NCBI GenBank assembly: GCA_964235495.1
Contig: CAXSAX010000013.1
Coordinates: 21,233-85,232 of the forward strand
Direction of reading: 5' to 3'
DNA from: LMUY01 sp964235495
GTDB lineage: Bacteria > Pseudomonadota > Alphaproteobacteria > Acetobacterales > Acetobacteraceae
Length of the DNA: 64,000 bases
Of this stretch, positions 60,585-64,000 are shown one piece after another. Position 1 is the stretch's first letter; each line of letters starts with the position of its first letter. The translations under genes and the position numbers were made by a program. The notes below the pieces were generated by a model that searched no databases, was not told the origin of the DNA, and was given only the letters and a program-made list of their open reading frames with translations.

Positions 60585-63500
60585 CTAGGCGTAGGCCCGC
60601 AGGTCCAGCGTGCGCGGCAGCTCGGCCGACGCCTCGCCCCGCGGCGGCGGCATCGGCCCCGGCGTGTGGCCAGACGGCAGGAAGCGGGCGCGGCGGCGCG
60701 CCTCCGCCTCCATCGCGTTCACCGGGAAGGTGTCGTACGACCGGCCGCCCGGATGCGCCACGTGGTGCGTCATGCCGCCCACCGAGCGGCCGTTCCAGCG
60801 GTCGTACACGTCGAACACCAGCGGGCTCTGCGCCAGGATCGTCGGGTGCAGCGCGCTGTACGGCTGCCACGCCTTGAACCGCACCCCGGCCACGAACTCG
60901 CCCGCCACCTCCGTGGCCGCCATCGGCACGGCGACCCCGTTGCAGGCCAGGGCGAACCGCTCCGGCTCCCAGCCCGCCACCCGCACCTGCAGCCGCTCCA
61001 CCGAGCTGTCCACGAAGCGCACCGTTCCCGCCCCGCCCGCCGTCTCGCCCAGCGCGTGCCACGGCTCCAGCGCATGGCGCAGCTCCACCGTGGCGCCGTG
61101 CACCGACACGCTGCCGATGACGGGGAAGCGGAAGGCCAGGTGCGGGGCGAACCACGCCGGGTCCAGCGCCGCGCCGAAGCCTGCGCCGTGCACCGCCAGC
61201 TCCTCCAGCGCGTCCTGGAAGTCCTGCCAGACGAAGTGCGGCAGCATGAAGTCGTCGTGCACCCGGGTGCCCCAGCGCACCAGGCGGCGCTCGTACGGCA
61301 CCTGCCAGAACGCGGCGACCGCGGTGCGCATGAGCAGGGTCTGCGCCACTGCCATCTCGGCATGCGGCGGCATCTCGAAGGCGCGGAACTCCACCAGGCC
61401 CAGGCGGCCGGAGGCGCTGTCGGGCGAGTACATCTTGTCGATGCAGAACTCGGTGCGGTGGGTGTTGCCGGTCATGTCCGCCAGGATGTTGCGGAACAGC
61501 CGGTCGGTGACCCAGGGCGGCGTGGGCTCGCCCTTCAGCTGGGCGAAGGCGATCTCCAGCTCGCGCACCGCGTCCTGCCGCGCCTCGTCGATGCGGGGGT
61601 GCTGGCTCATCGGGCCGATGAACAGGCCGCTGAACAGGTAGGACAGGCTCGGGTGGTTGTGCCAGAAGCCGAGCAGCGAGCGCAGCAGGCCGGGGCGGCG
61701 CAGGAACGGGCTGTCCTCCGGCGTGGCCGCCCCCATGACGACGTGGTTGCCGCCGCCGGTGCCGACGTGGCGGCCGTCCACCATGAACTTCTCCGCCCGC
61801 AGCCCGGCGTGCCGCGCCTCCTCGTACAGCTGCTCGGTATGGCGGACGATCTCGTCCCAGCTGGTCGCCGGGTGCACGTTGACCTCCATCACGCCCGGGT
61901 CGGGGGTGATGGAGAAGCTGTCCAGCCGGCGGTCGTGCGGGGCCTTGTAGCCCTCCAGCACCACGGGCTGGCCGAGGGCGGCCGCGGTCCGCTCAATGGC
62001 GGCGACCAGGGACAGCCAGTCCTCCGCGTTCGGCAGCGGCGGCACGTACACGCACAGCCGGCCGTCGCGCGGCTGCACCGTCAGCACCGTGCGCACGCCG
62101 GGCACGCTGTCCGGCTGGCCCGGCCCCGGCAGGTCCGCGTGGCGCGGCAGCGGCGCCGCGGCGGCCAGCGGATCGGGTTCCGCCTCCTCCTCCTGCTCCT
62201 TCGGATCGACGTAGGGCAGCGAGGACAGCGGCAGCCGCACCCCCATGGAGCTGTCGCCCTGCACGAGGAAGATTTTGCCCTCGCGCATCTGCCACGCCTC
62301 GGTCTGCCAGCGCCGCGCCGCCCCCGTCCCGACCCGGCGCAGCGGCAGCACGATGCCCACCACGGCGTCCAGCCCCTGGCTGAACACGCGGCGCAGCCGG
62401 GCGCGCTCCTGCGGGTCCTTGGCGTGGCTGGCCTCGGCCACGACGTTGGCGGGCAGCCGGCCCTCGCGCATCAGGAAGTAGGGCTGGTCCTCGTAGGCGG
62501 GCATCACCCCCGCCGCGGCCACGCCGAGCACGCCGGCCAGGTGGCGGGCGAAGGCGGCGGCGGTCTCGGCGTCGGCCTGGCCGGGCTCGCCGTCCGGGTC
62601 GGCCAGCAGCGCCGGGTCGGCCCACACCGGCTCGCCGTCGGTGCGCCAGGTGGCGTTGAGCGCCCAGCGCGGGGTCTGCTCGCCGGGGTAGTGCTTGCCG
62701 GCGCCGTACTGCAGGGCCGCACCCTGCGACCACAGGCCGAGCAGGCGACGCATCAGCTTGCCCGCTTCCCGCCGCTTGGTGGGGCCGAGCGCGTCGATGG
62801 TCCATTCCGCGCCGTCCGGGTCGCGGTCGGAGACGAAGGTCGGCTCGCCTCCCATGGTCAGCCGCACGTCGCCCTCGGCCAGCGCCGCATCGACCCGGCG
62901 GCCGGCCGCCTGGATCGCCTGCCACTGGGCGGGGGCGTACGGCTTGGTGACGCGGGGCGTCTCCTCCAGCCGCTTGAGGTGCATCTCGAAGCTGAACTCG
63001 GTGCCGGCCGGCTCCACCAGCCCGGTGATGGGGGCGGCGGAGCTCGGCTCCGGCGTGGCGGCGAGCGGGATGTGGCCCTCCCCGGTGAGCAGGCCGCTGG
63101 TGGCGTCCAGCCCCACCCAGCCGGCGCCGGGCAGGTACACCTCCGCCCAGGCGTGCAGGTCGGTGAAGTCCTCCGACGCGCCCGCCGGGCCGTCGATGGC
63201 GGCCATGTCGGGCTTGAGCTGGATGAGGTAGCCGGAGACGAAGCGGGCGGCGTAGCCGAAGCGGCGCATCGCCTGCACCAGCACCCAGGCGCTGTCGCGG
63301 CAGGAGCCGCGGCCTTCCGCAAGCGTCTGCTCCGGCCCCCACACGCCGGGTTCGAGCCGCACGATGTAGCCGACGCGGTCCCGCACCGCGCGGTTGACCT
63401 CCACCAGGAAATCCACGGTGCGCTGGCCGGACTGGGTGACGGCGCGCATCAGCTCCGTCAGCAATGGACCCGGCGGCTCGGCGCGCAGAAAGGGGGCAAG

Positions 63501-63839
63501 CTCGGTGGCCAGCAGCGGGTCGTAGCCGAACGGCACGGTTTCCGCGTCCGGCTCCAGGAAGAAGTCGAACGGGTTGACCGTCGCCATGTCGGCGAGCAGG
63601 TCCACCGTGACGTCGAACTCCGTCACCCGATCGGGGAACACGATGCGGGCGAGGAAATTGCCCTGCGGGTCCTGCTGCCAGTTCACGAAGTGCCCGGCGG
63701 GCTGCACCGTGAGGCTGTAGGACAGGATGGGCGTGCGGGCGTGCGGCGCTGGACGCAGCCGAACGGTTTGCGGCCCCAGCTGCACCGGGCGGTCGTACTG
63801 GTAGCGGGTGCGATGCGTGAGGGCCACGTGCAGCGCCAT
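60585..63839 (-). CDS. Transglutaminase-like protease fused to DUF2126
   Basis: A 1084-residue two-part protein. The first about 280 residues are a bacterial transglutaminase-like domain with C180 (GRGSCRDSAWVL), H229 (DLHAWAEVYLPGAGW) and D245. The rest is DUF2126 (COG4196), including VRLTMGGEPTFVSD, VEGYKAPHDRR-like EGYKAPHDRRLD, GTGGGNHVVMGA and HNHPSLSYLFSGLFIGP. Genes of this type travel with circularly permuted ATP-grasp and alpha-E proteins, a set proposed to build and process peptide-like products; those partners are not in view but could lie beyond 64000. ATG 63839. Confidence 0.9.
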   Translation of the reverse strand: MALHVALTHRTRYQYDRPVQLGPQTVRLRPAPHARTPILSYSLTVQPAGHFVNWQQDPQGNFLARIVFPDRVTEFDVTVDLLADMATVNPFDFFLEPDAETVPFGYDPLLATELAPFLRAEPPGPLLTELMRAVTQSGQRTVDFLVEVNRAVRDRVGYIVRLEPGVWGPEQTLAEGRGSCRDSAWVLVQAMRRFGYAARFVSGYLIQLKPDMAAIDGPAGASEDFTDLHAWAEVYLPGAGWVGLDATSGLLTGEGHIPLAATPEPSSAAPITGLVEPAGTEFSFEMHLKRLEETPRVTKPYAPAQWQAIQAAGRRVDAALAEGDVRLTMGGEPTFVSDRDPDGAEWTIDALGPTKRREAGKLMRRLLGLWSQGAALQYGAGKHYPGEQTPRWALNATWRTDGEPVWADPALLADPDGEPGQADAETAAAFARHLAGVLGVAAAGVMPAYEDQPYFLMREGRLPANVVAEASHAKDPQERARLRRVFSQGLDAVVGIVLPLRRVGTGAARRWQTEAWQMREGKIFLVQGDSSMGVRLPLSSLPYVDPKEQEEEAEPDPLAAAAPLPRHADLPGPGQPDSVPGVRTVLTVQPRDGRLCVYVPPLPNAEDWLSLVAAIERTAAALGQPVVLEGYKAPHDRRLDSFSITPDPGVMEVNVHPATSWDEIVRHTEQLYEEARHAGLRAEKFMVDGRHVGTGGGNHVVMGAATPEDSPFLRRPGLLRSLLGFWHNHPSLSYLFSGLFIGPMSQHPRIDEARQDAVRELEIAFAQLKGEPTPPWVTDRLFRNILADMTGNTHRTEFCIDKMYSPDSASGRLGLVEFRAFEMPPHAEMAVAQTLLMRTAVAAFWQVPYERRLVRWGTRVHDDFMLPHFVWQDFQDALEELAVHGAGFGAALDPAWFAPHLAFRFPVIGSVSVHGATVELRHALEPWHALGETAGGAGTVRFVDSSVERLQVRVAGWEPERFALACNGVAVPMAATEVAGEFVAGVRFKAWQPYSALHPTILAQSPLVFDVYDRWNGRSVGGMTHHVAHPGGRSYDTFPVNAMEAEARRRARFLPSGHTPGPMPPPRGEASAELPRTLDLRAYA

Positions 63840-63915
63840 CGACCGTGGTCTCCATCAAGGTTCATGGCAACATCGTTGCCCTTGACGGAGGATGCAAGCG
63901 ACGGGCCGGCCCGCC

Positions 63916-64000
63916 TCACCCGCTATCGGGCGGCGGCGGTTCGTCGATGATGCGCAGCAGCTCGGCATCCGACATGCGGGCATAGTCCGGCTTCGGCTCC
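63916..64000 (-). CDS. 3' end of a gene running out of the window
   Basis: The minus strand reads PKPDYARMSDAELLRIIDE, a Pro-rich tail and a TGA at 63916. The acidic helix and codon use look like a real C-terminus, and the 76-base gap to the next start fits an operon with the transglutaminase gene. The product cannot be named from this piece. Confidence 0.42.
   Translation of the reverse strand, partial: EPKPDYARMSDAELLRIIDEPPPPDSG

Noticed and set aside
60666..63950. A 1094-codon open frame on the plus strand
   Set aside because: It is antisense to the transglutaminase-DUF2126 gene, with low-complexity Arg/His/Ala composition and no recognisable motif.
1..64000. CRISPR arrays, tRNA and rRNA genes, prophage or integrase genes
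   Set aside because: No regularly spaced repeats, cloverleaf-like segments or transposase/integrase motifs were found on either strand when read by eye; a tRNAscan/Infernal run would settle the RNA part.

Overview
The window is GC-rich DNA (long spurious open frames on both strands) from an alphaproteobacterium. The evidence is gcrA, a DUF3035 lipoprotein next to lspA-ileS, an alphaproteobacterial-type ctaC-ctaD-ctaB-ctaG-ctaE oxidase cluster, a Rhodobacter-type phosphatidylethanolamine methyltransferase and a group IV ornithine decarboxylase. Gene content fits the Acetobacteraceae (Roseomonas/Rhodopila-like), but that is inference. No rRNA, tRNA, CRISPR array, prophage or intact insertion sequence was seen. 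Most of the window is ordinary chromosome, with two sugar-acid/polyol catabolic loci embedded in it.

Layout. 1-0.9 kb: end of thiS and thiG. 1.2-3.9 kb: an RlpA-like barrel protein, an ornithine decarboxylase behind a structured leader with a possible leader peptide, and a GST. 3.9-6.7 kb: an IlvD/Edd sugar-acid dehydratase and a beta-hydroxyacid dehydrogenase. 6.7-16.3 kb: a LacI regulator divergent from an operon made of a complete RhaTPQS-like sugar ABC importer, an SDR, and L-threonate dehydrogenase, 2-oxotetronate isomerase and 3-oxotetronate kinase homologues. This is the four-carbon acid-sugar pathway minus its decarboxylase. 16.3-24.6 kb (minus strand): recX, secreted proteins, ileS-lspA-DUF3035, mutL and yjbQ. 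24.6-29.9 kb: a PRC-barrel protein, argD-argF, a stress-type flavin oxidase and hslO. 30-38.5 kb: an S9 dipeptidyl peptidase, an RND efflux pair, a fasciclin protein and a lipoprotein.

38.5-49.1 kb (minus strand): ribF, tatA, gcrA, pmtA, then the aa3 oxidase block ctaC-ctaD-ctaB-(small ORF)-ctaG-ctaE-DUF983-surf1 and an M32 carboxypeptidase, mostly with ATGA/GTGA overlaps. 49.2-51.0 kb: a fumarylacetoacetate-type hydratase, an SDR and a small dimeric barrel protein. 51.1-58.1 kb (minus strand): an AraC regulator, a XylFGH-like importer, an erythritol/L-threitol-type zinc dehydrogenase and an FGGY kinase, forming a second small-polyol locus. 58.3-64 kb: an MFS transporter, a tandem universal stress protein, a transglutaminase-DUF2126 fusion and the 3' end of another gene.

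The points most worth a second look are: the ornithine decarboxylase leader, whose frame reads a short peptide resembling the effector block of the E. coli arrest peptide SpeFL and ends exactly on the decarboxylase start; two copies of a multi-hairpin repeat, each between convergent genes, one nested in MITE-like inverted repeats; the tetronate operon without its decarboxylase; an RlpA homologue without its expected catalytic residues; and a 50-codon gene between ctaB and ctaG.
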